Shown piece by piece: positions 39,428 to 48,100 of a stretch of 48,192 bases of DNA. The notes under the pieces were generated by a model. The model made no database searches. It was given only the letters and a program-made list of their open reading frames with translations, and was not told the DNA's origin. This DNA is from Clostridia bacterium (GTDB lineage Bacteria; Bacillota; Clostridia; Christensenellales; DUVY01): contig BNZQ01000011.1 of NCBI GenBank assembly GCA_026001225.1, positions 1 to 48,192 of the forward strand, in the 5' to 3' direction. Positions within the stretch are counted from its first letter, which is position 1, and every line of letters begins with the position of its first letter. The translations under genes were made by a program, and so were the position numbers.

Positions 39428-40726
39428 ATGAAAATCGCATTTTTAGGCGCGGGTAGCACCATCTTTGCCAAAAACATTTTGGGCGACTGCATATTGACGC
39501 CGGAGCTGGGCAGGTTCGAGATCGCCCTTTACGATATCGACGCGCAAAGGCTGTCCGATTCGTGCAAGATTGTTTCGGCAATCAACAAGAGGCACGGCGG
39601 CAAGGCGGTCGTCAAGGAGTACGCGGACGCGAAGCGGGCGTTTTCGGGCGCGGACTATATCGTGAACGCGATTCAGGTCGGCGGCTATGAGCCCTGCACC
39701 GTGACCGACTTCGAGATTCCCAAAAAGCACGGCTTGCGGCAGACGATAGCCGATACGTTGGGAATCGGCGGCATTTTTCGCGCCCTGCGAACGATTCCCG
39801 TGCTGGAGGATTATGCGCGGATTATCGAGAAAGTCGCGCCGCGCGCTCTGTTTTTGAATTATACCAATCCGATGGCGATTTTGGCGGGCTACATGCAGCG
39901 GTACACCGACGTGGAAACCGTGGGCCTGTGCCACAGCGTACAGGCGTGCGTGCCGTGCTTGGCCGAATGGCTGCGTATGCCCGAACTGAACGACGGCACG
40001 TCGTGGAGGATCGCGGGCATCAACCATATGGCGTGGCTGCTGGAAATCAAGAGCAAGGCCGGCGAGGATTTGTATCCCGCCCTCAAAAAACGCTTCAACG
40101 AGGTGCGACCCGCGGGGGATTTGGTGCGCTTGGATATCATGAACCGGTTCGGGTACTACAACACCGAAAGCTCGGAACATACGGCGGAATACCACGCTTT
40201 CTATATTAAGGATCGCTATCCCGAACTGATTCAAAAATACAATATCCCGTTGGACGAGTACCCGCGCCGCTGTGTCAATCAAATTGCGGGCTGGACGAAG
40301 CTGCGTGAGAAAACGCTGTCCGAGACCGAGCTCGAGCATACGCGCAGCCGCGAATACGGCTCGTATATCATTCAGGCGCGCGAAACCGACGCGCCTTACC
40401 GCATACACGGCAACGTGTTGAACGACGGGCTGATTCCCAATTTGCCGCGCAACGCTTGCGTCGAGGTGCCGATCATGATCGACCGCAACGGCTTGAACCC
40501 TTGCGTCGTCGGCGACCTGCCGGAGCAATGCGCCGCGCTGAACCGCACGAATATCAATACGCAGCTTTTGACGATTCAGGCGGCCAAATCCCGTAAAAAG
40601 GAGGACGTCTATATGGCGGCCTACACCGATCCGCACACGGCGGCGGAGCTTTCCTTGGACGATATCAAGAGCCTGTGCGACGAGCTGTTTGCCGCGCACG
40701 GCGGTTGGCTGCCGGAATATAAATAA
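39428..40726 (+). CDS. melA: Glycoside hydrolase family 4 alpha-galactosidase (melibiase)
   Basis: 432-aa GH4 enzyme, NAD+ and Mn2+ dependent, hydrolysing alpha-galactosides by a redox mechanism. The N-terminus [39 protein letters not shown] and [19 protein letters not shown] are nearly identical in pattern to E. coli MelA. Metal ligands are the Cys of GLCHSVQ and the His of GINHMAW. SD GGAGAGGA lies 7 nt before the ATG at 39428. No transporter gene is adjacent. Other GH4 specificities (alpha-glucosidase, glucuronidase) are less likely. Confidence 0.92.
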   Translation: MKIAFLGAGSTIFAKNILGDCILTPELGRFEIALYDIDAQRLSDSCKIVSAINKRHGGKAVVKEYADAKRAFSGADYIVNAIQVGGYEPCTVTDFEIPKKHGLRQTIADTLGIGGIFRALRTIPVLEDYARIIEKVAPRALFLNYTNPMAILAGYMQRYTDVETVGLCHSVQACVPCLAEWLRMPELNDGTSWRIAGINHMAWLLEIKSKAGEDLYPALKKRFNEVRPAGDLVRLDIMNRFGYYNTESSEHTAEYHAFYIKDRYPELIQKYNIPLDEYPRRCVNQIAGWTKLREKTLSETELEHTRSREYGSYIIQARETDAPYRIHGNVLNDGLIPNLPRNACVEVPIMIDRNGLNPCVVGDLPEQCAALNRTNINTQLLTIQAAKSRKKEDVYMAAYTDPHTAAELSLDDIKSLCDELFAAHGGWLPEYK

Positions 40727-40881
40727 GTCCACGGCGACCGATTCAAAAGGATGAGCTTGCGACGCCTCATTATAAATTCGGCTCGCAATGACCATCAAAA
40801 TCGTTTCTCAAAAAGGTTATGCTGTATAAATTCGGCTCGCAACAAGTCTAATGGCATAAAAACATTTAAAAGCTTTGCGGA
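40727..40881. repeat. Direct repeats TATAAATTCGGCTCGCAA
   Basis: The 18-bp string occurs at about 40771-40788 and 40825-40842. The second copy continues CAAGTCTAATG, shared with 18588-18600. The first continues TGACC, like the CTCGCAATGAC repeat at 44850-44862. Confidence 0.65.
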
Positions 40882-43440
40882 TCAAACGGTAAAAGGATCG
40901 GACGGAGCGGACGCCGCCGCCGCGTCGCGGTAAAAGCCGCCCGTGCCGTCGGCTTTATAGTCGCCCAAAGCGGTGATTGTCACCGTGTAATCCGTACCCG
41001 ACGGCAGATAAGGGGTCAGGTCGAAGGAGGCCCAAAAGCCGTTCGGGGCGGCGGGGATCAGGGTAACGGCGGAAGCGTCCGCGGTCAGGTAGGAGCCGGA
41101 CACCGATACGCCGGCGGGCAGGCTGCCGGGGATACTCCACTCAAAGGAAACGAGACCTTGGAAAAGTCGGATTTTATAGCCCGCCGCGTGTTCGACCGGC
41201 TTCCAACGCAGGGTCGCGGAGCCGGCGGAGACGGACACGTCGAGGGCCTCGACCGGCGGCAGATTGACACAGATCACCGAATCCTCGGGCGCTAAAACCA
41301 ACCATTCCGAATCGTCATGCGGGCCGCCGTCGGCTTTGTCGCCCAAGGCGCGAACCTTGATTTCGTAGCGTCCGGGCGGCAGGAGGGTCGGCGAGAACAA
41401 ATAACGGTTGTCGGACAGGCGCGCGGCGGCGGATTCGCCGTCCAAGGGCAGATTATTGATTTTTAAGAACGCGTCCGCGGTCAAATCCTTTACATACAGG
41501 ACATACCCCGCCGCGTGGTCGGGCGCGGGCCAGGTCAATTCGTAGGAGGTCAGGCTTAAAACGCCGGTACCCCAAACGATCTGCACGGGAACGACGAGCG
41601 CCGCCGCGGTGCCGTCGGACCAATCGGAATCGAGGAAAACGCAAAATTCGTCGGGAACCGGCAAATTTGTATCCGGCAAATCGCCCAAGGCCATGACTCT
41701 GACGCGGTAGGAGTAGCCTTGCGGCAAGCCCAATTCCGCGCCGGACAGCCGATAGGATACGGTCGCCGCGCCGACGTTCACGGTCGCGGCAAACGGCGGC
41801 CCGCCCGACTCCGAAAGGCCGATCCGGTAACCCGTTGCGCGGGAAACCGGATTCCAACTCAAAACGTTATCGTTGTCCAAGGTGACGCCGGCGGGGGCGG
41901 ATAGCTTCGCCGTCACCTTATAGGTCGGGGAATCCGTCCAATCGGAGTCCTCGTAAAACGCCCCGACATCGCCGCGCGCGTACAGCCGGATCGAATAGAT
42001 ACCGGGCGCGTCCGCGCCCAGGCCGTGCTCGGCGAACGCGAAGAACGCGTCCGTCACGGTGAAGGTTTGGAAAAAGGCGACGGAGGAGGGAGACGTTCCC
42101 CTCGCTTCGACCGTGTAACCGTTCGCATAGGGAACGGCGGTCCAACTCAAAACGCGGTTCGAAGGCTCGCCCGAAAAGGCCGGACTCGACGGCGCGGACA
42201 GTTTTTCGGTTTTCGTATACGTATACGGGCGGGACTTCAACGAATCGCTCCAAGGGCTCGACGCGCACAGCGTTTGCACCGTGATACGGTACGCGCCGCG
42301 CGGCAAGGAAAAGGCGGATAAATCATAGGCCGCATAGGACGCGCCCTGCGGAACGGGCGGAGCCGTCGCGGAAAAATCAGCGGTATCGCCGTCGTCGGTG
42401 CTTTCGGCGCGGATTTCGATCGCGTATCCGGTCGCATAGTCGTCGGCCCTCCAACGCAATACCCCGTTAAAGACGAGCAATTCGACGGGAGTCGGCCGGT
42501 TCGCCGCCACGGTGTGCGCGGTCTCGACCCACGGGGAGGAGTCATAGCCCTTGCCGTCTCCGCGCGCGCGTATACGTATAGTATAGGTCCGTTGGTATAC
42601 GGTGCAGGCGGCCAGGGTGCAGCTCGGTTCGGTCGGCTCGTACGGGGGCACGACGAGAGAGCCCTCGTACATGATTTCGACGGTATACCCGACGGCGTGA
42701 GCGGCCAACGCGCGGTCGGCCTCGTTTTGATAGCCCCACTCTATCGTGTTTTCGTATTCGTTGACCTGAAAGAAATCGGGCGTGGGCAGCTGCACGACGT
42801 AGGTAAAGCCGACCTCGTCCGACCACGGGGAGTCGAGCCACCGCCCGCCGTCGCCCTTCGCCCCGACCGACAGCTTATAAACGCCGGGCTCCAAGGCAGG
42901 CGCAAGGGTAAAGGGCATCGCGGCGTCGTCGAAAAGAATCGGCTCGCCGTTGTAAGAAATCGGTTCGCCCGCGCCCTTGACGGCGCGGACCGTGTAGCCC
43001 GCCGCGCGGCCGTCGAGCGTCCATTGCAGTTGTTTTATGTTGTCGTAGACATAGAGACCGGTCGGTTTCGGCAGGGCGGCGGGTTCGGGGTCGGGGGTTT
43101 CGGGCGTATAGGCGATTTTTTCGCTCCAATCGGAGTCGGCATAGGTTTTTTTGCCGGATTTTCCGCCGACGGCCTTGACGCGGACGGAATAGGTCCGGTC
43201 GTTGGCGAGGAACAGGGGCGAATATGTATTGTCGGCCGCGCCGTAGTCGGTGCCGTCGATTTCCACGGAGTAGCCGGAGGCGTCGGGAACGGCCTCCCAC
43301 GATAAAACGCGGGCGATATTGTCGGCTTTCAGGCCGGCGGGGACGGGAAGCGGGGCGTTTACCCGCGTACCGCAAGCGAAAAGCGCGGACGCAAAAAAAA
43401 GAACCGCAAAAAGCGCGGCAAAGAATTTACGGGCAATCAT
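40882..43440 (-). CDS. Surface lipoprotein with eight fibronectin III-like repeats
   Basis: 852-aa exported protein. Signal peptide MIARKFFAALFAVLFFAS with lipobox-like LFAC. It then has eight beta-sandwich repeats of about 95-110 aa, each with a W...V..A.GY.V core: LSWEAVPDASGYSV, LQWTLDGRAAGYTV, IEWGYQ...AVGYTV, LRWRADDYATGYAI, LSWTAVPYANGYTV, LSWNPVSRATGYRI, LTWPAPDHAAGYVL, LRWKPVEHAAGYKI. It has no catalytic domain, so it is likely an adhesin or carbohydrate-surface scaffold. It has no SD; a consensus promoter ends 6 nt before the ATG, so the mRNA should be leaderless. Confidence 0.85.
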   Translation of the reverse strand: MIARKFFAALFAVLFFASALFACGTRVNAPLPVPAGLKADNIARVLSWEAVPDASGYSVEIDGTDYGAADNTYSPLFLANDRTYSVRVKAVGGKSGKKTYADSDWSEKIAYTPETPDPEPAALPKPTGLYVYDNIKQLQWTLDGRAAGYTVRAVKGAGEPISYNGEPILFDDAAMPFTLAPALEPGVYKLSVGAKGDGGRWLDSPWSDEVGFTYVVQLPTPDFFQVNEYENTIEWGYQNEADRALAAHAVGYTVEIMYEGSLVVPPYEPTEPSCTLAACTVYQRTYTIRIRARGDGKGYDSSPWVETAHTVAANRPTPVELLVFNGVLRWRADDYATGYAIEIRAESTDDGDTADFSATAPPVPQGASYAAYDLSAFSLPRGAYRITVQTLCASSPWSDSLKSRPYTYTKTEKLSAPSSPAFSGEPSNRVLSWTAVPYANGYTVEARGTSPSSVAFFQTFTVTDAFFAFAEHGLGADAPGIYSIRLYARGDVGAFYEDSDWTDSPTYKVTAKLSAPAGVTLDNDNVLSWNPVSRATGYRIGLSESGGPPFAATVNVGAATVSYRLSGAELGLPQGYSYRVRVMALGDLPDTNLPVPDEFCVFLDSDWSDGTAAALVVPVQIVWGTGVLSLTSYELTWPAPDHAAGYVLYVKDLTADAFLKINNLPLDGESAAARLSDNRYLFSPTLLPPGRYEIKVRALGDKADGGPHDDSEWLVLAPEDSVICVNLPPVEALDVSVSAGSATLRWKPVEHAAGYKIRLFQGLVSFEWSIPGSLPAGVSVSGSYLTADASAVTLIPAAPNGFWASFDLTPYLPSGTDYTVTITALGDYKADGTGGFYRDAAAASAPSDPFTV

Positions 43441-43446
43441 ATTTTT

Positions 43447-43474
43447 ATTATACCACGATTCGGGAAATTGTCAA
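43447..43474 (-). promoter_or_regulatory. Promoter of the FN3-like lipoprotein gene, leaderless
   Basis: Minus strand TTGACA (43474-43469), 16-bp spacer, TATAAT (43452-43447), ATG at 43440. With 6 nt between box and start codon, transcription should begin at or next to the A of ATG. Confidence 0.88.
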
Positions 43475-43487
43475 CAAGAAAAGATTG

Positions 43488-43880
43488 TCAGTATTTATTC
43501 AGAAACTCCCGCGGAGTCAAAACTTCCAAATCCTCGTACACTTGTTCAAAGAAATCCTTATCGCCCGTGATCAAAACGTCCGACGAGGACGCATAAACGG
43601 CGTGCAAAATCTTTTTGTCGTTTTCGTCGCGGATCGGGTAATCGTATTGAAGGTCGGCGGGCACGTGAAAATATTCGAAGGATAACTCCGACAGAAATTG
43701 CTGAAAGGCTTCGGTTAAGGCGGGGAATTTCCAAGCGAGAATTCTTTCGGATTCCTCGATCACGGTGTTCGGCAAAACGATTGTACAGCCCCTTTCCATC
43801 TTTTTTACCAATTGATTGATCGTATCGGACTTAAAAACGATTACCGAGATCAAGATATTGGTGTCGAGCATAACTCTCAT
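43488..43880 (-). CDS. PIN-domain toxin
   Basis: 130-aa PIN-like ribonuclease of the VapC type. Acidic metal-binding residues: Asp6 in MLDTNILIS, Glu42/43, Asp85/Asp88 in RDENDKK, and Asp107 in LITGDKDF. It overlaps the AbrB-type antitoxin by 4 nt (ATGA), giving translational coupling. Expected to cleave RNA when unbound. Confidence 0.9.
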   Translation of the reverse strand: MRVMLDTNILISVIVFKSDTINQLVKKMERGCTIVLPNTVIEESERILAWKFPALTEAFQQFLSELSFEYFHVPADLQYDYPIRDENDKKILHAVYASSSDVLITGDKDFFEQVYEDLEVLTPREFLNKY

Positions 43881-44128
43881 TGCCGACCGTTCCTATACTC
43901 TTTGACGAGGGAAACCACGTCCTCAATCGAACGGATCCCAAGCCTTTCGGCTTCGCCGCCGAAAGCGTCCCGTACCTTTTGGAACGCCAATTCGTTGGAG
44001 TTCGATATTTCGAAACGGCCCTCTTTTTCGACGAAAGCGACAATATCACCCGTTTGCAGTTGAAGGGCTTGCCGTACTTTGAGCGGTAACGTGATTTGCC
44101 CTTTGGACGTAAGTTTAGCGGTTTGCAT
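43877..44128 (-). CDS. AbrB/SpoVT-type antitoxin
   Basis: 83-aa swapped-hairpin DNA-binding protein: LTSKGQITLPLKVRQALQLQTGD is the AbrB signature, followed by a C-terminal helix that would wrap the PIN toxin. SD AAGGAG lies 9 nt before the ATG, and a full-consensus promoter lies upstream. Antitoxin-first order is standard for vapBC-like pairs. Confidence 0.9.
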   Translation of the reverse strand: MQTAKLTSKGQITLPLKVRQALQLQTGDIVAFVEKEGRFEISNSNELAFQKVRDAFGGEAERLGIRSIEDVVSLVKEYRNGRQ

Positions 44129-44162
44129 GATTGATTTCTCCTTGTTTCCTTACTTCCTTACT

Positions 44163-44191
44163 ATTATATGCGATTTCGAAAGTTTTGTCAA
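44163..44191 (-). promoter_or_regulatory. Consensus promoter of the AbrB/PIN pair
   Basis: Minus strand TTGACA (44191-44186), 17-bp spacer, TATAAT (44168-44163): full consensus at both boxes. Confidence 0.88.
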
Positions 44192-44386
44192 CGTTTATTT
44201 GCGAGGGACACGTTCGTTTCATAGAATCGGAGGGGATTCTTCACTCACGGAAGAATGACACAACGGCGTTCGGAATGACACAACGGCGGCGTGGGCGTAC
44301 CCCTTTGTTTCCTCTTTGCGCGTTACATACCGCTTTGCGCGTTGTACACCGCCGCCCGTGTGTCATTCAGAGGGACGCCGTAGTAG

Positions 44387-44440
44387 GGGCCGACAGCGTG
44401 CGTCGGCCCGATAGTAGGGGCCGACAGCGTGCGTCGGCCC
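44387..44440. repeat. Dispersed GTCGGCCC hairpin, copies 3 and 4 in tandem
   Basis: Two identical hairpins (44387-44409, 44418-44440) in a 31-bp period, each with TAGTAGG before it. Preceded by CATTCAGAGGGACGCCG, the same flank as copy 2. Confidence 0.85.
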
Positions 44441-44451
44441 GCCGCGGAATC

Positions 44452-44560
44452 CCGACCGATTTTTTACGAAGTCAAAAAATCGCGTTTGGTCGGAACAAGC
44501 GCGGAGCGAGCGATCAAGCAAGGAATCCGTCAGGACTCCGAGTGTGAGCGAAGCGAAGTG
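44452..44560 (+). repeat. H2 two-hairpin element, copy 6
   Basis: Bulged hairpin 44452-44493: CCGACC/GGTCGG and CGATTTTTT/AAAAAATCG, with CGCGTTT unpaired. Against the 6732 copy (CGAATTT/AAATTCG) the stem changed on both sides. Second hairpin GGAATCCGTCAGGACTCC. Confidence 0.8.
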
Positions 44561-44655
44561 CGGGGAAAAAGGGGGATCGTGACGAAACGGTGAGGAGAGC
44601 GTGTCTGATTTTAGAAAAATGTGACGTACTTACGGACATTAGGCCGTTAAAATAG

Positions 44656-44684
44656 TTGACAAACAAATAATTTTGGTTTAGAAT
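44656..44684 (+). promoter_or_regulatory. Promoter of the giant surface protein gene
   Basis: TTGACA (44656-44661), 17-bp spacer, TAGAAT (44679-44684), the same pair of boxes as the rplM promoter. Predicted start near 44691 gives a leader of about 410 nt. Confidence 0.8.
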
Positions 44685-44705
44685 ACATAACATATAAGAT
44701 ATACG

Positions 44706-44779
44706 GGGCATATCATGCCCAAAAAGGCCTATGCCTTTTTCCGTTCAAATATTTTATGAAAAACCATAAAATATTTGAA
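44706..44779 (+). promoter_or_regulatory. Three consecutive hairpins in the giant-gene leader
   Basis: GGGCAT/ATGCCC (44706-44711, 44715-44720); AAAAAGGC/GCCTTTTT (44721-44728, 44733-44740), which is terminator-like; and a perfect 15-bp stem TTCAAATATTTTATG / CATAAAATATTTGAA (44744-44758, 44765-44779). This is a possible attenuator or antiterminator. Confidence 0.6.
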
Positions 44780-44879
44780 AATAAGCGTATTTCAGCGCAA
44801 AAACAGTCGAAAATAAGGACTGAGATTGCGACGCCTCGGTATAACATGGGCTCGCAATGACGGACAAACGGTGACAAAA

Positions 44880-45064
44880 AACAGGAAACAAAAACGGTAA
44901 CAAACAATAAAACAAACAGACGGTAACAAACAAATAGAAGTAACCAACAAAAACGGTAACAAACAATAAAACAAATAGAAGTAACCAACAAAAGCAGTAA
45001 CAAACAATAAAACAAACAGAAACAAACAGGGAAAGAACAAAAACAGTAACAAAAAACAAGAAAT
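44880..45064 (+). repeat. U-poor leader with 41-bp tandem repeat
   Basis: A- and C-rich, nearly T-free on the plus strand. Two 41-bp units (44931-44971, 44972-45012) differ at 2 positions. The core GTAACAAACAATAAAACAAA also occurs a third time at 44897-44916. Such RNA would be unstructured. Confidence 0.85.
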
Positions 45065-45103
45065 ATAAACCGAATCAAACGGGTCTGGGAGGACTTTTGG
45101 GTT

Positions 45104-48100
45104 ATGGGTAGTAGCAAAACGGCAAACACACGGCGTTTCCACACGGCGCAGGGCGCGGGCACAGCGGCGAAAAAGAGGCGGTTCAGCCTCGCGATCGCGT
45201 TGGTCGCGATCCTCGCGATCGCGGGGGCCGCGTTGGGAATCACATTGAATTCCGGCGCGATGGCTAACAATTACTTCACGGCGGCGTACCTGCAATCGGG
45301 TACGGGCGCGACGGTGGGGTTGGATCCGACGGTCGGCAACGCCTATATCGGCAACGCCGCGGAAACGCCGGCGATGCAATCGGCGGAGGCGACGGCGAGA
45401 TTCGGCGTCCCGTCCCATGTGCTGAACCGCGTCGTCTATTACACGAACGTAAAGCCGACGGCGATGCAGCTGTCGCTTTCGGGCTTGACGGGCGCGGCGG
45501 GGTACTACATAGCGGACGTGACGAGCACGGGCGGCGAGACGCCGTTCGATTCCTCCAACAGAAAGCAGGTGGATTTCGGCGCGAATACGTCCGTCGAGTT
45601 CCAAATTGTCTTTAAAACCAGTACCAGCGCGCCGATTACCCTGCGCATCTTGGTCACGGTTTCCCTGATTAAAATCAATCCGGCCTCGTTTTTCGGCGGC
45701 ACGGCGGCGGGCGGGCCGATTTCGGACACCGCGTCGGAGGCCGATATCGAGACTTACGGCCAAAATTCGGCCGGAACCGACCCCGGTTCGGCGGCCAATC
45801 CGTTTTTAATCACCCAGCCTAAGCATTTGGATTCCATGCGGTATTTCATGAATTCGCACTTCCGTTTGGCGAAGGATATCGATTTAGGCGGTTATTTCCC
45901 CGACACCAACGACGTACAGAAAAGCGAATCGACGGACACGACGTGGCGGACGGTCGGTTACAGCGATTTGGACGCGTTCCGCGGCAGCTTGCAGGGCTAT
46001 AAGACCTACGACGCCTCCGGCCTCGGAGAACGGGCGAACGGCGTATATAAGATCAGCAATTTCAAGGGCAAGGACGGCGGCTTGTTCAGCACCGTCACGG
46101 GTTGGAGCGGCGCGACCACGGCGACACAGCCGACCCGCAGGATCGCCGGTATCGAATTTGAAAACGCAAATTATACGGTTTCGACGGTCGCGAGCGGTAT
46201 TTTGGCGCGCACGATCACGAACACGAAGCTGACCGATTTGACGTTCAGCGGCGCGGTGACGGCGGACAACGGCACGGCGCAGGTCAGCAACGCGGCCGGT
46301 ATCGCGTACAGCTATACGGCCAACGACGCGACGTTCCGCGCGGCGGGCGCGGACGTTTCCTATATTACCTCCTCCTTGACCGTGAAAGCCCCGCGCGCGG
46401 ATGCGATTCAAAACAACGCGCGCAATATCGCGGGCTTGTTTACCACGGCGACGGGCAGCAGCAGCGCGACGGCCCACGCGACGTTCGACCATATCACCGT
46501 AACGGGCGACGTGACCGGTGGCGACTATACGGGCGGCTTTGTGTCGCAGGCTTCCTACTTAGACACAACGAATTCCCTGTTTTCCGCGACGATAAGGACC
46601 GGAAACACCTCCTATACCGCCAATTCGGGCGGTTATTTCGGCACGCTGATCGGCGGCACGATCTCGGATTCCAGGCTGTCGGGCGTGCAAATTTTGGTTA
46701 CCTCCTTCGCGTCGGGCTACGGCGCGACGGGCTATATCGGCGGCTTTGCCGGTTACGCGAACAACGTCAATTTCGGGACGGGTATCGTCGTCGAGGATAA
46801 CGGCACGGTGAAATCCGCGGTCATCGCGGGCTCGGCGGCGACGCCGGTCACCGGCAAGGCCTATGTCGGCATGCTGGTCGGTTATATGGACGCCGTGCCC
46901 GTGGGCGCGGTCGCGGCGGGCCTGAACGCCAAGGTCGATCGGGTGATCGGCCGGTACGGCGTCGGCGGCCTGTTCGGCGGCGCGACGACGCGGCAGTTCG
47001 AAATCGGCGCGAATTTGAAGCTGTCGGTCGGCTCGGTCACGGGCACGATGGCGGACGGCTCCGGCTATGCCCAAACGGGCGGTTTGGCCGGCAATTTGAT
47101 TTACGGTTTGAAGTTGGGCGACAACGCCCAAATCTCGGTCGGCACGGTCGACGGCGTCGGCTCGCAGGTCGGCGGCGCGGTTGGCTCCTCCAGCATTACG
47201 GGCAGCGTGGACACCGTGATCGGCGACGACCTGAAATTCGCGGTCACACGCGTGACCGGCACGGGCGCGTATGTCGGCGGCTTCGCGGGCTGGCATTATC
47301 GGTACGCCGTTAAGGTGGGCGCGCGCGCGAGTATCGCGACCGGCGTTCAGGTGCAGGCGGACGGCGTGACCCTCGACCTCAATCCCGACGGCACGCCGAA
47401 GGCGGTCACCGGCGGCGTGTATTCTAAAACGAACGGCTATATCGGCGGCTTTATCGGCAGTATCAACGGGGCCGGCACCAATCCCGCCAACGCGGACGTG
47501 TTCACGGTGGGGAACGACGCGAAATTTTACACCGGCGCGGTCGTCGGCACGTCCCAAAAGGGCGGCATCGCCGGCGCGGTGTCGGGCGACACCGCCAAGA
47601 CCGTTTTGGGCGACCGTGTCACCGTTTGGACCGGCTCGGTCAGCGGCTATGACACCACGGTCGCGGCGTCGAACTCCGGCGGCGCGTTCGGCCTCATCTA
47701 CAACGACTTTGCGGTCGGCGAGGATTTCAAGGTCACCGCGAAAATCTACGCGGGCACCAACGAAACCAACACTCTCGGCGGCGTCGTGGGTTCCGATCAC
47801 TCCAAGGTCGGCGTATCCTCTCAGTATTGGAACAATCAGGCGGAGGCCGAAAAATACGTCGATATCATGACGTTGAACGGCTATACGCAGGCACAAAAGG
47901 ACGCCTTGATCGCGGCGAACACGGTCGGCGCGGGTATGAAGCTCGACGTGGGCATCTACGGCCCGCGGTATTACTCGGGCGGCTTCGGGCAGAGCGGCAT
48001 CAAATTCTTTAAGGGCGGCACGGCGAACGTTACGATGACGCACCACGACACGTTGGAGGGCTATGGCTTCGGCGGCCTATTCACCGTCTTTCTGGGCGAG

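Larger units (their letters stand above)
44129..45103. other. Long regulatory intergenic region before the giant surface gene
   Basis: 975 bp. Order: toxin-antitoxin promoter (44163-44191), GATTCTTCACTC...AATGACACAACGGCG repeats (44230-44290), two GTCGGCCC hairpins (44387-44440), H2 copy (44452-44560), giant-gene promoter (44656-44684), three leader hairpins (44706-44779), a CTCGCAATGAC repeat (44822-44862), a 41-bp tandem repeat in a U-poor leader (44880-45064), SD and start. Confidence 0.8.

Noticed and set aside
44880..45064. CRISPR-like array
   Set aside because: The units are directly adjacent, with no unique spacers of uniform length and no cas genes.
44713..45270. Hydrophobic Val/Phe/Cys/Leu-rich open frames on the minus strand
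   Set aside because: They are the reverse reading of the A/C-rich tandem repeat. The 41-bp unit is not a multiple of 3, so the frame shifts at each unit; there is no SD, and a strong plus-strand gene overlaps.
45884..48046. Long Arg/Ala-rich open frames on the minus strand
   Set aside because: Shadows of the giant plus-strand gene, which has an SD, signal segment and regular glycine repeats; their Arg-rich composition is typical of antisense frames in GC-rich genes.
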